This document shows, one piece after another, positions 47,170-59,392 of a DNA stretch of 64,000 nt (position 1 is its first letter; every line of letters starts with the position of its first letter). Under the pieces are notes generated by a model. The model was not told the origin of the DNA. It saw only the letters and a program-made list of their open reading frames with translations, and made no database searches. The stretch is from Simmondsia chinensis (lineage: Eukaryota; Streptophyta; Magnoliopsida; Caryophyllales; Simmondsiaceae). A program made the position numbers and the translations under genes. The stretch lies in NCBI GenBank assembly GCA_018398585.1, contig JAGTTD010000009.1:8189193-8253192 (forward strand). The letters run 5' to 3'.

Positions 47170-50100
47170 TTTGGTAAGAGACCACTAAGTATCCTTGTTG
47201 ACAATGGGAGTACCCACAACTTTCTTGATGCTCATTGGGGCCATAGCTTCGGTTGTATGATTGATAGTGCTCATCAGCCATCTGTGACTATAGCTGATGG
47301 TAAGCAAATTTCATGTGCGGGCGTGTGCCGTGGATTCCTCTGGTCACTTTAGAATGCTCAGTTCTTGTCAGATGTGCTGTTAATTCCTCTATCGGTTTGT
47401 GACATGGTCCTCGGAATTCAGTGGCTTTGTACCTTGGGAGAAGTCTATTGGAATTTTGATGCTCCTCATTACGAAATTTTGGTTGGCGGATCAGGGGTAT
47501 ACCCTTCGCCATATCCGTGACACAGATCTTAAGGCGGTTTCAGAAAACGCCATCTCAAAACTTCTTTCCTAACCGGTTTCATTCTTCGCATTGACCGTGG
47601 ATTAATCGGGTCAACCCTCCCTTCTTAGCCTACATACCGCCCATCCTGAAACACTCAAAGAGCCCCTGGCATTTACAATTACTTCTAGACGAATATGCTG
47701 ATGTGTTCTCACCAAGTATCGGAGCTCCTCCATCTCGGTCTGATTTTGACCACCGTATACTGCTCAAGGAGGGCAGCACACCTGTGAACATCTGACGCTA
47801 CTAGTACCCGGTATTCTAAAAGGATTTTATTGATGCTTTAATTCAAGAAATGTTAAAGGTTGGTGTCATCCGAAACAGTATTTCCCCTTTTGTTTTGCAT
47901 GTTTGGTGAAGAAGAAGCAAGGGTCTTGGCGGCTATGCATTGATTCCCGAGCCTTGAACAAAATGACAATCAAGGATAAATTTTCGATACCGATTGTCAA
48001 AAAATTGTTACACGAACTTGGAGGTGCCTTTTTTTTTTTTTTACTAAGCTGGATCTAAATTCAGGGTATTGGCAGATCTGTATGGCGCTAGATGACATTT
48101 ACAAGACGAATTTTTGGACTCATTCAGGCCATTATGAATTCACAGTCATGCCTTTCGGCTTGTACAATGCGCCTTCAACATTTCAGAGCCTTATGAATGA
48201 CATTTTTCGTCCTCTCCTTCGTCATTATGTCCTTGTTTTCTTCGATGATATACTCATCTATAGTGCGACTTGGTCCCAACACTTAAAGCATATTGGTACT
48301 GTTTCGTAAATCCTCCACCAACATCACCTGGTAGCAAACAAAGCGAAGTGTATGATTGGTTCCAGGTGAATTGAGTACCTAGTTCACTTTGTATCCGGAG
48401 ACAGTGTATCAGTTGATCTGGAGAAGTTGGAAGCAGTGGCTAAGTGGCCGCGCCCAACGTCAATAAAGCAACTACGAGGTTTCTTTGGTCTATCCGGCTA
48501 TTACAGAAGATTTATTGCACAATATGGGATCATTGTTCGACCCTTGACCGAGTTGCTCAAAAAGGACAACTTTAGATGGAATCCCGAAGCTGAAGTCGCT
48601 TTCGAACGTCTCATATGGGCTCTAACTTCTACCCCGGTATTGGCCCTCCCCAAATTTGGCAAAACACTTGTGATCGAATCAGATGCATCAGGAGTTGGAA
48701 TTGGCGCCATGCTGATGCAGAATGAGCATTCCATTTCTTTCATCAGTAGAACGTTGTCCCAACATCATCAATCCTTATCCGTCTTTGAGCACGAGCTTCT
48801 TTCCATGGCCTTTGCAATCAAGAAACGACAACAATACCTCACAAGCCGCCATTTCATCATTCAAACAGATTAACAAAGCCTCAAATTTCTCTTGGAGTAG
48901 CGTCTTTTAACGTCTCTCCAATTCTTATGGCTGGCAAGTTTGATTGGCTTCGATTATGACATCATCTATAAAAAAAGGAACCAAGAACTGGGCGGTTGAT
49001 GCTCTCTCATGCCTATCGAGCTCAGAAGTTCTATGCATGGCGCTATCCACTATTTCCTTAGACTTCTACAAAACTCTGCAGGCTTCTTGGCTGAGGACCC
49101 TGACCTTCGCCAACTCATTTCTGACAAATTGGCAGAACCCCTTTCGCATCCGCGATTCACCTGGCACTAAGATCAACTCTGCCATCATGGACGATTGGTT
49201 GTAGGCGCCAACCCTTCCCTTCGCCAATCCATTTTACTTTGGATGCATGACTTTTCGCAAGGGGGGCATTTCGGTAGAGAGGCGACTTACAAAAGAGCTC
49301 AAACACTTTTCTTCTGGCCCGGCCTTAAACATGATGTTCAAGAGTATGTCCGACACGGCCTTGTTTGCCAACAGAACAAATACGAAACTATGGTTATCTC
49401 GGGTTTGCTGCAACCGTTACCCATCCCAAGTACCTTTTGGAGCAACATCTCTCTAGACTTCATAGAAGGCCTCCCGCCTTCTACCGGTTACATAGTGATT
49501 TTGATGGTTATTGATCGTCTAAACAAGTACGCCCATTTTCATGCTCTTCGCCATCCGTATTCTGCTGCGGATGTGGCTCAGCTCTTCTTAGACCAGATTT
49601 ACCATCTCCACGGCTTATCGGATTTGATCATAAGTGACCATGATTCGATATTCGTCAGTACCTTTTGGCAGGAGCCCTTCTCGCACCTTGGCACCCAGCT
49701 TAACCTCTCTTCCTCTTACCGTTCCCATCCGATGGTCAGAACGAAGTACTTAATCAGTGCCTTGAAACATATCTTCGCTGCCAAGCGCCCCCATAATTGG
49801 CCCTAATGGCTCCCTCTGGCTGAATGGTGGTACAAACCGCTTTTCACTTTGCCGCCCAGGCCTGTCCTTATGAAATTCTATACAGGAAACAACCGCTAAT
49901 CCATCTCCCTTACCTTCCAGGTGAGTCTGGGATGGGCATAGTTGATCGTACCCTTATGACTCGAGAGGAAACCATGACTCAGCTTAAGCACCATCTCCAT
50001 CGCGCCCAAAACCGTACGAAACAACAATTTGATCGTCACTGCTCTGAATGGGAATTTCAAATTGGCGATTACGTGTGGCTCAAACTCCAATCTTACCGTT

Positions 50101-50477
50101 AGCACAGCGTGGTCAGTCGCCAATACCACAAGCTCTCACCACGGTTCCATGGGCCTTTCCGCATCATTGATCGTATGGGCCCAGTCGCCTACAAACTCGA
50201 TCTTCCATCCCAAGCCGCCATCCATAACACGGTACACGTCTCCCTCCTCAAGCACTACACTACTGTTCCCACCAGTTCCGCTCCCCTCCCCGCCGAGTGG
50301 CCGCCAAAGTCAACTCCGATTGAACCTCAGCTCGTTTTGGATCGACGTGTCGTCCATAGGAAGCACCTTGGCGCCACTCAAGTCTTGGTACGGAGGACGG
50401 GTATATCTCGCAATGACGCCACTTGGGAGTTTCTCCACGATCTTCAACGCCACTTATGGACAAGGGTCATGTCCTGA
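47170..50477 (+). pseudogene. Ty3 pol region: protease, RT, RNase H, integrase, broken
   Basis: Protease near 47185-47335 has DNGSTHNFLD where DSGSTHNF is usual. RT is at 47770-48400 with [35 protein letters not shown] and the catalytic [10 protein letters not shown]. The RNase H-side frame 48427-48873 has LRGFFGLSGYYRRFI and ESDASGVGIGAML and ends in a premature stop. Integrase is at 49250-49806 with a partial HHCC finger, SLDFIEGLPPS and ISDHDSIF. 50109-50477 has KLSPRFHGPF, VHVSLLKHY and a chromodomain-like DATWE stretch. Stops and frameshifts separate every part. Confidence 0.88.
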
Positions 50478-50486
50478 GGGGCGTAT
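50474..50486 (+). promoter_or_regulatory. polypurine tract
   Basis: CTGAGGGGCGTAT lies immediately before the 3' LTR, the usual position of the plus-strand primer. Confidence 0.6.
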
Positions 50487-50992
50487 TGTTACGGACGAGC
50501 CCAACCCACATCCAATTCCAGCTCAAGCCCACGCTCTTACCGCCATCAGCCCAAACCAGGCCAATGTGCAGCCCAACTCGTCTCCCGCCAGCCCAAGTCC
50601 TCCTTTTCTTCCTTCCTCTTCAGTCATGCCACGTCAGCAGTTGCACCAGCTCAGCATAACTGACTTTTAGATATTTTCAGATATTTTTCCCTTGCTTTGA
50701 TAGTATAAGTAGATAGAGATGATCTATGGTTAGGATATGAAGAATGATGTGTTGAATTCTCTCTCTCTCCCTCAAGTTCTCTCTATCCTCCCGCTTTTCT
50801 TCTTAATTTCTTTCCCTTTCTTCCCTAAATACTTGTAATTATCACTATCTTAATATAAATATACAAACAGGATAGTAATCTAGCTATCCCGTAAGCCTCA
50901 ATATCGATATTTAGTGTTGGATTCATGTTCTTTGGAGTGGATATGGGTGGAGATTGAGCTCATTGGATAGGATCCCAACTCGGATCCTATCA
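50487..50992 (+). repeat. 3' LTR
   Basis: 506 bp from TGTTACGGAC to TCCTATCA. Diverged from the 5' LTR by many substitutions and small indels. Confidence 0.9.
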
Positions 50993-51889
50993 TATAATTA
51001 CCAAGTTATTTTGTCTGTTTGTTAGGTTGATTGAACGCCGTACCGACAACCCTGGTTTGCCTCTTTGCCCGAGATTTGTTTCAAGGGATATGCTTTGATA
51101 TTGTCAACTACATTGTCCTGATAGAGTGTTGTGTCAGTTTGGACTGACATAGCATATCCCAAACATTTATTTATTTATATTAATTATTTTTATATATTAA
51201 TTTACTTAATTTAATTATATTAATTGTTTTTATATATTTTAACATTTATTATAAAATATATATTTATTTTGTTTTATATTTTTACGAGTTGCATGTAATG
51301 CTGAATATTTATATATTTATTTATTATAAATTTTTTTTTATTATAGGTGCCATTTCAAATGGCGTAAAGGAGCCAAGTACAAATTTCGTAGGAGCCATTT
51401 CAAATGGCGCCTATAAGTAAAGGAGCCATTTGAAATGGCTTCTACAAGTAAAATTTTGTCGGAGTCATTTCTAATAGTGCTTATAACTTTTACCGATAAA
51501 TGGGTTAGTTTGCTAAATATTTTTGTCAATAAGTTATTTTTTAAAATAAAATATTTTGCTAAATAACTCATATAATGATGGGTTGGGAATTGCCTTAATT
51601 TGCATATTACCACCTTTTTGGATGAGCCACAATTAGAAAAAAAGGGAGGGAGAATGACAGTTGAGAGTGGTGGCACTACAACAAAACAGGGTAATTCTCG
51701 GCGCATAATTATCGGCGTTTATACAAACGTCGAGAAATCTCGTAGTTTAAATGCGTCGAGGCAAAGCGTCGAAAATTCTCGGCGTTTTTAAACGACGCAA
51801 AAAATCTCGGCACTTATAAACGCCGATATATTCTCGGCGCTTATAAGCGCCGAGAATCTCTCGGGGTATAAATACCCCGAACAAACCCT

Positions 51890-52205
51890 CGCGCTCTCAC
51901 CGTCGTCTCTCACCCTCACCTCCCGCAAACCCTAACCCTCGTCTCTCACCCTCACCACCCGATTTCCAACCGCGTCGCCGCCGGCGTTCTCCTGTCACCG
52001 TCGCCGCCCGGGTTCGCCTCTCACCGTCGCGCCCGGCTTCGCCTCTCACCGTCGTGCCCGGCTTCGCCTCTCACCGTCGCCTCCCGGCTTCGCCTCTCAC
52101 CGTCGCCGCTCGGCTTCGCCTCACCGTCGCCGCCCGGGTTCGCCTCACCGTCGCCGCCCGGGTTCGCCTCTCACCGTCGCCGCCAGCGTTCGTCTCTCAC
52201 CCTCA
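51890..52205 (+). repeat. CT/GC-rich tandem repeat inside CACTA
   Basis: Units like CTCACCGTCGCCGCCCGG followed by GTTCGCCT recur about eight to ten times with variation, in the likely leader of the element's first gene. The one open frame here reflects the repeat. Confidence 0.7.
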
Positions 52206-52826
52206 CCTTCCGATTTCACAGTTGCTCTTGCTTTGCTGTTAGTATGTAATGTCCTTGCCCTAGTTTCGGTTTTTATTTTTATTGGACTACTTATTCTTCT
52301 ACAAGTGTTATATCATTTGAGTTGGTTGAAGTAGTTTTATTATAGTTTTGTATTATCGCCGTTTCACACTTTCCCCTGCTTCATGCGCATCCTTAATGCT
52401 ATGGTTCGAATGATTCTATCGTTGCATCTCATCATTTCAATTGATTAATACAAAAAATTATTGTTTTGACGAAATTCTTGTGTTACTGTGTTTGATTGAT
52501 GTTTAAAATTATGTGTTGGTGGCGCTTGTGAGTTCAATTTGTTAATGTCAGGGAGATTAGATATCAATTTCATAATTTTTAAATTTGGAAAAATAAAACT
52601 TTGTTGCAGTATCCCTTGTTTAGATGGATCCTTCACATTAGAGGATTAAAATTGATTATAAGGAACTCATGTATCTTACTTTAATTTCTAACTTCTCCTA
52701 AGCCCCATTAATTATTTATTTTTGTATTTGTATATATTTTAATTGGTTGATTAAATATTTGTCTTATGAACTCTATCTTTTTTTAATTTTTAGGTAATTT
52801 GATTGCACTACTTAATATTTAGAGAT

Positions 52827-53354
52827 ATGGATACGAGTTGGATCACGCAACCAAGGATTAGTCAAGCTTATATTGATGGTGTCATTGAATTTATTAAGTT
52901 GGCTAAAGAAAACCTTATAGAAGGAAAAACTCGATGTCCATGTAATAAATGCAAAGTAGCCAAATGGTTCTCATTAGAAGATGTGGAATATCATATCCTT
53001 TTTAAGGGTTTTTGGCCAAAGTATAAGAAATGGATTTTTCATGGAAAAGAAGATATTGTTCAACAATTGAGATGTAATAGTCAAACATCTACCAATAATA
53101 ATGAGGGAAGGGCCATAGGGCGAGATGATATTGGTGGATTACTACGAGAAAGTATCGGAGTTGATATTCCTCCCTCCACAAGTCAATCCCATTTGTCTGA
53201 TGAACATGATTGGTCGGACCAAGTTCCTCTTGAACAACCCAACCAATCTCCTGAGGAGAAAGACAAGTATAAGAAGATATTGGAAGCTTCTAATGAAGAA
53301 CTATATCCAGGCTGTAGCGCATTCTCCAAATTGTCTAAGTTGATGCTTGTGTGA
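52827..53354 (+). pseudogene. CACTA transposase N-terminus (transposase-associated domain)
   Basis: Starts MDTSWITQPR at the ATG 52827-52829, then a GVIEFIKLA stretch, RCPCNKCK (cysteine motif, residues about 35-42), GFWPKYKKWIFHG. This is the Transpos_assoc domain that opens TNP2-type CACTA transposases. The frame continues with a low-complexity S/T/E region and ends at 53354. The central Transposase_21 catalytic region that should follow is absent. Confidence 0.82.
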
Positions 53355-53545
53355 ACTATAGAAATAATGGTGCTTGTGTGAACTTCTCTAAGTTGATGCA
53401 TACGGGTCGATTGTTGAAAGATGATCCATTTGTCATCTCATCTCAAGCAAAGCAAGTTTTCTATATTCAAGATGAGATGCAAAAGGGATGGTATCATGTC
53501 ATTAAGACTAAACCTAGGGACTTATATGATCTAGGCGAGATTTGA
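53351..53545 (+). pseudogene. CACTA transposase C-terminal remnant (DUF4216)
   Basis: Reads DDPFVISSQAKQVFYIQDEM and PRDLYDLGE, the DUF4216 signature normally found hundreds of residues after the Transpos_assoc domain. Its closeness to 53354 marks the deletion of the catalytic core. 53575-53730 then repeats a TTTCATTTTGTCCATGTATG unit four times. Confidence 0.75.
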
Positions 53546-53821
53546 TCTTTGTTTTTTTAGAGTTGTGAAATAATGTTACGTGTTGTTTCATTTTGTCCAT
53601 GTATGTTAGTTTTCTTTTGTACTTGTTGTTTCATTTTGTCCATGTATGTTAGTTTTCTTTTGTATGTGTTGTTTTATTTTGTCCATGTATGTTAGTTTTC
53701 TTTTGTACATGTTGTTTCATTTTGTCCCTTATGTTTGTTTCATTATTGAAGGATTGTTTTACGGAACATATTTGCTTCTAATTTTATTTTTGTACGTTCT
53801 ATTATACATTTACTAATTCTT

Positions 53822-55820
53822 TTGTTTTTGGAAAAGCATGGATTCACAGTGAGGAGGTTTTTTAGAAGTGGCAAATCAGTGCAGTCCTCAACAGCAACAC
53901 CGGAAAATGAAGGAGGTGATGACAATCGGCCAAGACCATCAACATCTGAAGCAGAGGGACCAGTCAGGGAAGCTGGTGTTTGGTCCACTGACGTGCCATT
54001 TGATGAGAGGGAGCTACTTCAACTTATCGGTAAATGTTTTCAATTTTATAGCATTAATTATGGTAATAATTTTTCAATCAATTAGAAAAGTAATGGTATA
54101 TCTTAATCGTTAATAGATGGCCAAGGTAACTTGAGTACCTTAAGGACGATACCAGTTAAGGAAGTATGGCATCTTCCTGAAGGTGTAAGAATTATTGTGC
54201 GATTCAATGACCTACGCCAACCAATTAGAAAGGGTGGCGATTTGTTGATCCAGTTTATTGGAGAGGTTGCAAAAACGGGACGGTTTTGTCCGCTCGGAGT
54301 AAGGGATTCGCGTACAATGAATAACCAATACAAAGCAGAAGCTATTGAGGTTATCCGAGTAAGTATTATTTATGTCTGAAGTTTACTTTATATATACGAT
54401 ATAATATGTATGTCTGAAGTTTTTGAACTTTATCATTGTATTAATTAAGGTTTTATTCCTTTGCCTTTTTGTGACATTATTGTTGAATTTTATGTTTTAG
54501 GGAAAATTTTCAATGCCCAGTGATGTATTGATTGATAAATCAATACTACAGCATCTTGGCAAAATGTGGAGGGGTTATAAGACGAGCTTGAAAGCGCAAT
54601 ATTGCCAAGGGAACAAAACTGAGGCTGAATTTATTGCAACAATGCCACAAGGAGTTAATCGTGACCAATGGATAACTTTGGTACAGTTTTGGTTTTCTCC
54701 ACAAGGCGGTAAAACAATTTCTTTTTAAGTAATTTTTGATTGGTCAAAAAGGGGGAAGCAGATTGATATTGATTATGAATGTAAAGTTTTTCTTCGATTG
54801 ATGTTGATTTCCAATGTCAGAAGAAGAGTAAATGCGGCAAAGAAGCACGTGCCAAGCAGAATCAGTTTCACACGACTGGTTCAACAAGTTATGCCAATAA
54901 AAGAGATAGTTTTGTAAGGACTTAAGTATATGTTTAGTGTATTATTACTATCTACCTGTTAAATTAGTTAAGACTTATATTGACGTGTTGATTGTAAGAA
55001 ATTAATAAAGGGAGGAAGCCCACGAGTATAGAGTTTTACCAAGAAACTCATACCAGGAAAAGTGGTGGCTTTTTTGAGAACACAGTTTCACAAGAATTTA
55101 TGGTGGATTTTATTATTATCTCACATTTCTTTTAATTTAAATGTATTTAATGTCTTTTTCTCTTCTTTGTAGGATACAGCTAGAGAAATAGTTGAGGCTC
55201 GACTTGGATCTTCTTCCAGACCTCGACCAGAAATCGAGGAGGAAGTATTTGCAGAGCTAATGTATGAACAGGAAAATCCGGGCTATCGAGCGGTAGGCTA
55301 TGGATTTGGCGTGAAGAGGAGTGATATATACGGAGTCAGGGGTGAGCTAAAGAAAAAGGGACTCGACCGTACCGGTGATCATGTCGAATTACAAAATATG
55401 AAAATAGAATTGGCCAATGTAAAGCAGCAAATGAGAAGGCTCCTACCCATCTATGATGCTGTTTCTTCTGGCCAAGCATCATATGAAATGATAGCAGAAG
55501 GTCGAGCAATTATTACTGCGATTGCTGATCCGGTAAGATAATCTATTTAATTTGTATTTGTTTGTACTATAATGCAAATAATCGCCTTTTTAATCCTTTG
55601 TAAATAATGAAATTGATGATGTGAATGATTGAGACAAAAGGTGGCATTGGGATTGGTACTTTTGGGGAACTATATGAATTTACCATGTGAAGCAAAATTT
55701 TGGATCAGATATACTAAATCTATTGTGTTGTCTATACAGGGTAGAGATGAATCGGGATCAGGTGACGGTGAACCCCCAAATTTTTTTGCATCTCCAAGCA
55801 CGCCAAGCTCATTCGGTTGA
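53822..55820 (+). pseudogene. CACTA second gene (Transposase_24-type), multi-exon, decayed
   Basis: Likely exons are about 53822-54029, 54117-54358, 54501-54708, about 54821-54915, about 55015-55100, 55173-55532 and about 55740-55820. The protein contains GNLSTLRTIPVKEVWHLPEG, RKGGDLLIQFIGEVAKTG, KMWRGYKTSLKA, then CGKEARAKQ and GFGVKRSDIYG, with a coiled-coil (LQNMKIELANVKQQ) near the end. This is the plant Ptta/En-Spm accessory transposase family. Exons 1-3 are in frame. The fourth shifts frame by one base and meets a TAA if spliced in phase, so the gene looks broken. Confidence 0.72.
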
Positions 55821-56340
55821 TTGATATATTTGTGAAGAATGTACTTGACTAAGTTATCATTGTATATATATATATTTTTTTTTGGTTATTAAATTAATTA
55901 TGTTGATATTTGGAGTGGAAAAAATCTCAAATTTTGTCTTGAACTATCGAAGTACATTGACAATGATGTAATATTTTGATTGTCGAATTCGGAATCTTAT
56001 GAAAAATTTATCAGTTTAGTTGATATTTTTTTATTAAGTAATTTTGTATATACATATATATATGTGTGTGTGTGTGTGGAAAATATGCACAAATAAATAG
56101 ACAAAAGGTCTATGCTAAGAAGTAAAAGTAGGGTATTTAAAAAATTCAAAAAATCTCGACAATAAAAAATGCCAAAAAATCTCGGCGTTTATAAGCGCCG
56201 GTATTCTCAGCGTTTTTATTTTTCAGCGTTTTTTTTCTCGGCGCTTGTCCTAAGCGCCGATAATGAAATTCTAGGCGCTTTTTTGCGCCGAGAATTCCAA
56301 AAAAAAGTGCCGAGATTTACCCCTTTTTGTTGTAGTGTGG

Positions 56341-57189
56341 GTTGATGTTTATCCCTTTCCTATTTTGATGAATGATGCAATCGTAATTATTACAATAAGT
56401 AAATTTATTATTGTTAGAATAAATTATATTTTTTAAAATAATTTTATTATTTGTAAGTTATATAATTACTTTAATAATTATAATTTTTGTCATGTTATTA
56501 ACAATTTTCTTGTTATATATTATCTATATTTTTTTCTGGAAGAAGATTTATTTATATCTTTATCAATAGTTATTCTAAAATTAGCTAGCATGAATATAAT
56601 TTTAAGCAAACAAAACAATTGTTTAAGGCTGATTTTAAAAAATTTTCATATTCTCAATTTACTTCTATTTATCACTATTAATAGTTATAAAAAAAACTAA
56701 TAATTTGTTCTAAAATCTGTATCATGAAATAGGGACCGATTAATATTTAAGAAACAACATTTAGAATAACATCATAAGAAGTAAAAAAAAATAAATAAGT
56801 AAATAAAAATAAAAAATTAATACCTCATCCATAGTCATGATTTCCATACATAATAATTCTCCAAACCTGTTCACAGAAACAAGTCAATTATCATGTTCAA
56901 AAAAAATAATGTCATTTAAATTGGATGTTGAAAAGAGACACAAAGAAAAAGTTTCAAAATCCTAAAATAAAGAATGAAAAGTACATAAAGAGGATCAAAA
57001 TTATCTTGAATTCAAATTAATACTGAGGGCTCGAAGAAAGAACTCGAAAATAACAAAGGAGATAAAAGTACAAAATTTGGATTGATTTCTTACCTGGGTA
57101 AGGGTAAGGGGAGAGTGAGAGTTATAAAAGGCATTAGAGATGGAGAGAAGTCGAAGTATGGAGACATTTAGTTATTCTAGTGTTCGGTT
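56341..57189. other. AT-rich intergenic stretch
   Basis: No gene, repeat or signal recognised. Confidence 0.5.
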
Positions 57190-57302
57190 TGTCTCAATGG
57201 TTGTGATGGTTGGGATGGTAGTTGGCCAATTCTAAGACTTGGGTTCACATCTGGCATCCCCCTCTCCCCCTAGCATTACAGATGTAAAAAAAAAAAAAAA
57301 AA
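57190..57302 (+). mobile_element. tRNA-derived SINE
   Basis: A-box-like GGTTGGGATGGTAGTTGGCC, B-box-like GGGTTCACATCTG, a C-rich segment CCCCCTCTCCCCC, then ACAGATG and about 18 A. About 113 bp. No clean target duplication. Confidence 0.55.
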
Positions 57303-57452
57303 TGTACATTTGGTTTATGTTATAGATTTAGAGTTTAATTTTAATAGGGAGAATTATGATATATTGGGCATTTGTGATAATGTTTATGATAATGAGATGT
57401 ATGATTGGTTTTGATAGGTATAGATTCCGTGATAATAATAATTGATTATCAA

Positions 57453-57956
57453 TAGGGATGTCAATATGGTGGGTCGAGGTGTGCCACCCTTATTTGCCAC
57501 TCGAATCCTCATCTATACTTATTACGGCTATGAAATGGATACTTATATCTACAAACACATACAATCATACCCCCTCCAGGACCAAGCGGGTATCCATTAC
57601 TTGCTTTGTACCCACCCCAATTTGTGTTTCTAATAGTTATCTATATTTGCACGCGCAATTATTTAAATTATTTTTTATAATCTAATTATATTTGACACAT
57701 TTTTAATAAATAAATTGAGTATATACATTCTTATTTTATTAAAATTAATTAAATACAAATTAACAAATAATATGGGATGGGTATTGGCTGAGGCGGAGTA
57801 GGGTGGGGCGGAGCGGGTATAACATTGTACCCATACACGCCACATATCCATGGCGAATATTTGCACTTGTATCCTATACATACCTGCTACCGAATTCACT
57901 AGTATTCATACCCTGCCTCATGGGTAACGATTTTATTTACCGCATTGTCATCCCTA
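57453..57956. mobile_element. hAT-like MITE
   Basis: The ends TAGGGATGTCAATATGG and, reversed, TAGGGATGACAATGCGG, with an 8-bp duplication ATTATCAA/ATTATTAA (57445-57452 and 57957-57964, one mismatch). The length of about 504 bp and the GGCGGAG-rich right part fit the widespread plant family with these ends. Confidence 0.75.
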
Positions 57957-58099
57957 ATTATTAAATTGGATTACTACTAATTGAATGATTTTTTTTTCCC
58001 CTTATATTTTTCTATTTTTTTATTTTTAGAAAATTAAGAGATGATGGCTTACAATGTTGGTTTGGGAAATGAAAATATTTAGAGGGTGGGGGAATCTTA

Positions 58100-58391
58100 G
58101 GCCTTGATTCCTTGGCAAGATGCACGGAGTAGGAATTCATAGAAAGTAGGAATTTGGATTCTTATTTAATAGACAGAAGGTTGGTAGAAAATAGGAAGTA
58201 GAAACTGCTTAACAATTTTCAATTCTGTCAAAACATATGGAATAGCATATCTACTCTCCAAGGAAATTCTATTTCTCATCCTGACAACCAGATACTTTGC
58301 ACCAACTTTTTGTGAAAATGACACAAGAATTGAATCCTAGAAAAATACGACTTCCTTAGAAATTTAATTAATGCGGCAACCTAACAAGGCC
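58100..58391. mobile_element. Tourist-like MITE
   Basis: The ends GGCCTTGATTCCTTGGC and, reversed, GGCCTTGTTAGGTTGCC are flanked by TTA (58097-58099 and 58392-58394). 292 bp, internal GGAATTC/GAATTCC words, no coding content. Confidence 0.7.
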
Positions 58392-58436
58392 TTAGACTTT
58401 ATATATAAAAAGTATAGATAGCATAGGTTTATTGAT

Positions 58437-58490
58437 TACAACAACAACCGATCCAGTGCCTCAAGGGCTCTCGCATAAGCATAAGTTTAT
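58437..58490 (-). mobile_element. Au-type SINE 3'-end fragment
   Basis: Only the tail-proximal part is left: (ACA)n then GATCCAGTGCCTCAAGGGCT and CGCATAAGC, matching the 3' ends of the SINEs at 30612 and 41617. Confidence 0.55.
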
Positions 58491-59095
58491 TGATAGTTTT
58501 AATTAAATCAATTGTCAAAAAGTATGCATTCTTATACGAAATAAAAAGTATTCAATTCAAGATGTACGTCCTAATCAATAATCAAACTACATCATAAAAA
58601 AGCTGTCAAATAGACTTGTTTAAAAAAACCGATAAAATAACATGTGAACAAAAAAAAGGCATCACATCTATAGTAATGATTGTATTGGGATGATTTACTA
58701 AGTCATATTTAAAAATACATAAGTAGAAAATTACACACGATAAGATCTAAAAACCGAAAGTTGAAAAAACACAAAACAATCTCATAATCTTGAAATAAAA
58801 CGCAAGGGATACATGAAGGGGGCAAAATTAACTTAAATTTAGAATATGAACGAGTGTTAGATAAAATAAAAAATATAAAATACTTAGTTGATGTAGCTCA
58901 CAGAAGTCAACATAGTAAAAATAAAAGGAAAAACTACAAAATCAGGGTACATACTTAATACCTAGGATAACAAACTTTCAATTCAAAAGTTACGTCCCAG
59001 TTAACAATCAAACAACTACATTATGAAAACGATGTCATATAATTAAAAAAGAAAAACTAGAAAAATAACTTCCATAGTAACGATTGTCATCGTGT

Positions 59096-59392
59096 GGGTG
59101 GCATTTTTATAAGAGGGTAGGAGCGTAAGATGGGTAAATCCTTACTCTCCATTGTAATAGACAGTTAAGATTTGTTGAACATTTCAAAAGAATAACAATA
59201 TACGGCATATACCGCTTCATGGGGCAGAAGAGAAAAGAGCTAAGGGAGGAAAATTATTTTTTTTTAATACTCAACAAATCTTAAATATAAATTATTATTT
59301 TTTTAATGTTCAACAAATCTTGGCTATCCATTACAATGAAGGGTCAGGATTCACCCTTCTCGTGCTCTCATTCTCTCATAAGAACGGCACCC
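59096..59392. mobile_element. fold-back MITE with about 90-bp inverted arms
   Basis: The ends GGGTGGCATTTTTATAAGAG and, reversed, GGGTGCCGTTCTTATGAGAG run inward through GGGTAAATCC/GGATTCACCC to AAGATTTGTTGAACATT on both sides. 297 bp. No certain target duplication. Confidence 0.65.

Larger units (their letters stand above)
45468..50992 (+). mobile_element. Ty3/gypsy LTR retrotransposon, decayed, chromovirus-like
   Basis: Complete structure: 5' LTR, PBS, gag, protease, reverse transcriptase, RNase H, integrase, C-terminal chromodomain-like region, polypurine tract and 3' LTR, flanked by the 5-bp duplication TATAA (45463-45467 and 50993-50997). Domain order protease-RT-RNaseH-integrase is that of Ty3/gypsy. 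The coding region is broken by many stops and frameshifts, and the LTRs differ at many sites and in length (490 and 506 bp), so the copy is old and not autonomous. It sits inside the MULE. Confidence 0.93.
44877..51569. mobile_element. long-TIR Mutator-like element (MULE) with nested retrotransposon
   Basis: The termini GAGTTATTTAGCAAAATATT and their inverted partner ending TTTTGCTAAATAACTC are continued by about 350 bp of inverted similarity (44877-45230 against 51190-51569). The repeats contain GCCATTT-AAATGGC words three or more times. A perfect 9-bp duplication ATATAATGA flanks the element (44868-44876 and 51570-51578), diagnostic of MULEs. Without the Ty3 element inside, it is only about 1.16 kb. 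No MULE transposase is seen. The unique core (45240-45467 and 50998-51180) may be captured sequence but was not identified. Confidence 0.82.
51674..56337 (+). mobile_element. CACTA (En/Spm-type) transposon, internally deleted
   Basis: 4664 bp with termini CACTACAACAAAACAGGG and CCCCTTTTTGTTGTAGTG and the 3-bp duplication TGG (51671-51673 and 56338-56340). Subterminal regions carry many CTCGGCG/CGCCGAG words in both orientations (51705-51870 and 56150-56320), as usual for transposase binding in CACTA elements. It encodes a transposase-associated domain, a DUF4216 remnant and a Transposase_24-type gene, but the central DDE transposase is missing, so it cannot be autonomous. Confidence 0.92.

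Noticed and set aside
51900..52242. Repetitive frame with SHRRLPASPLTVAARLRL-like residues
   Set aside because: Translation of the GC-rich tandem repeat inside the CACTA element; not a credible protein.
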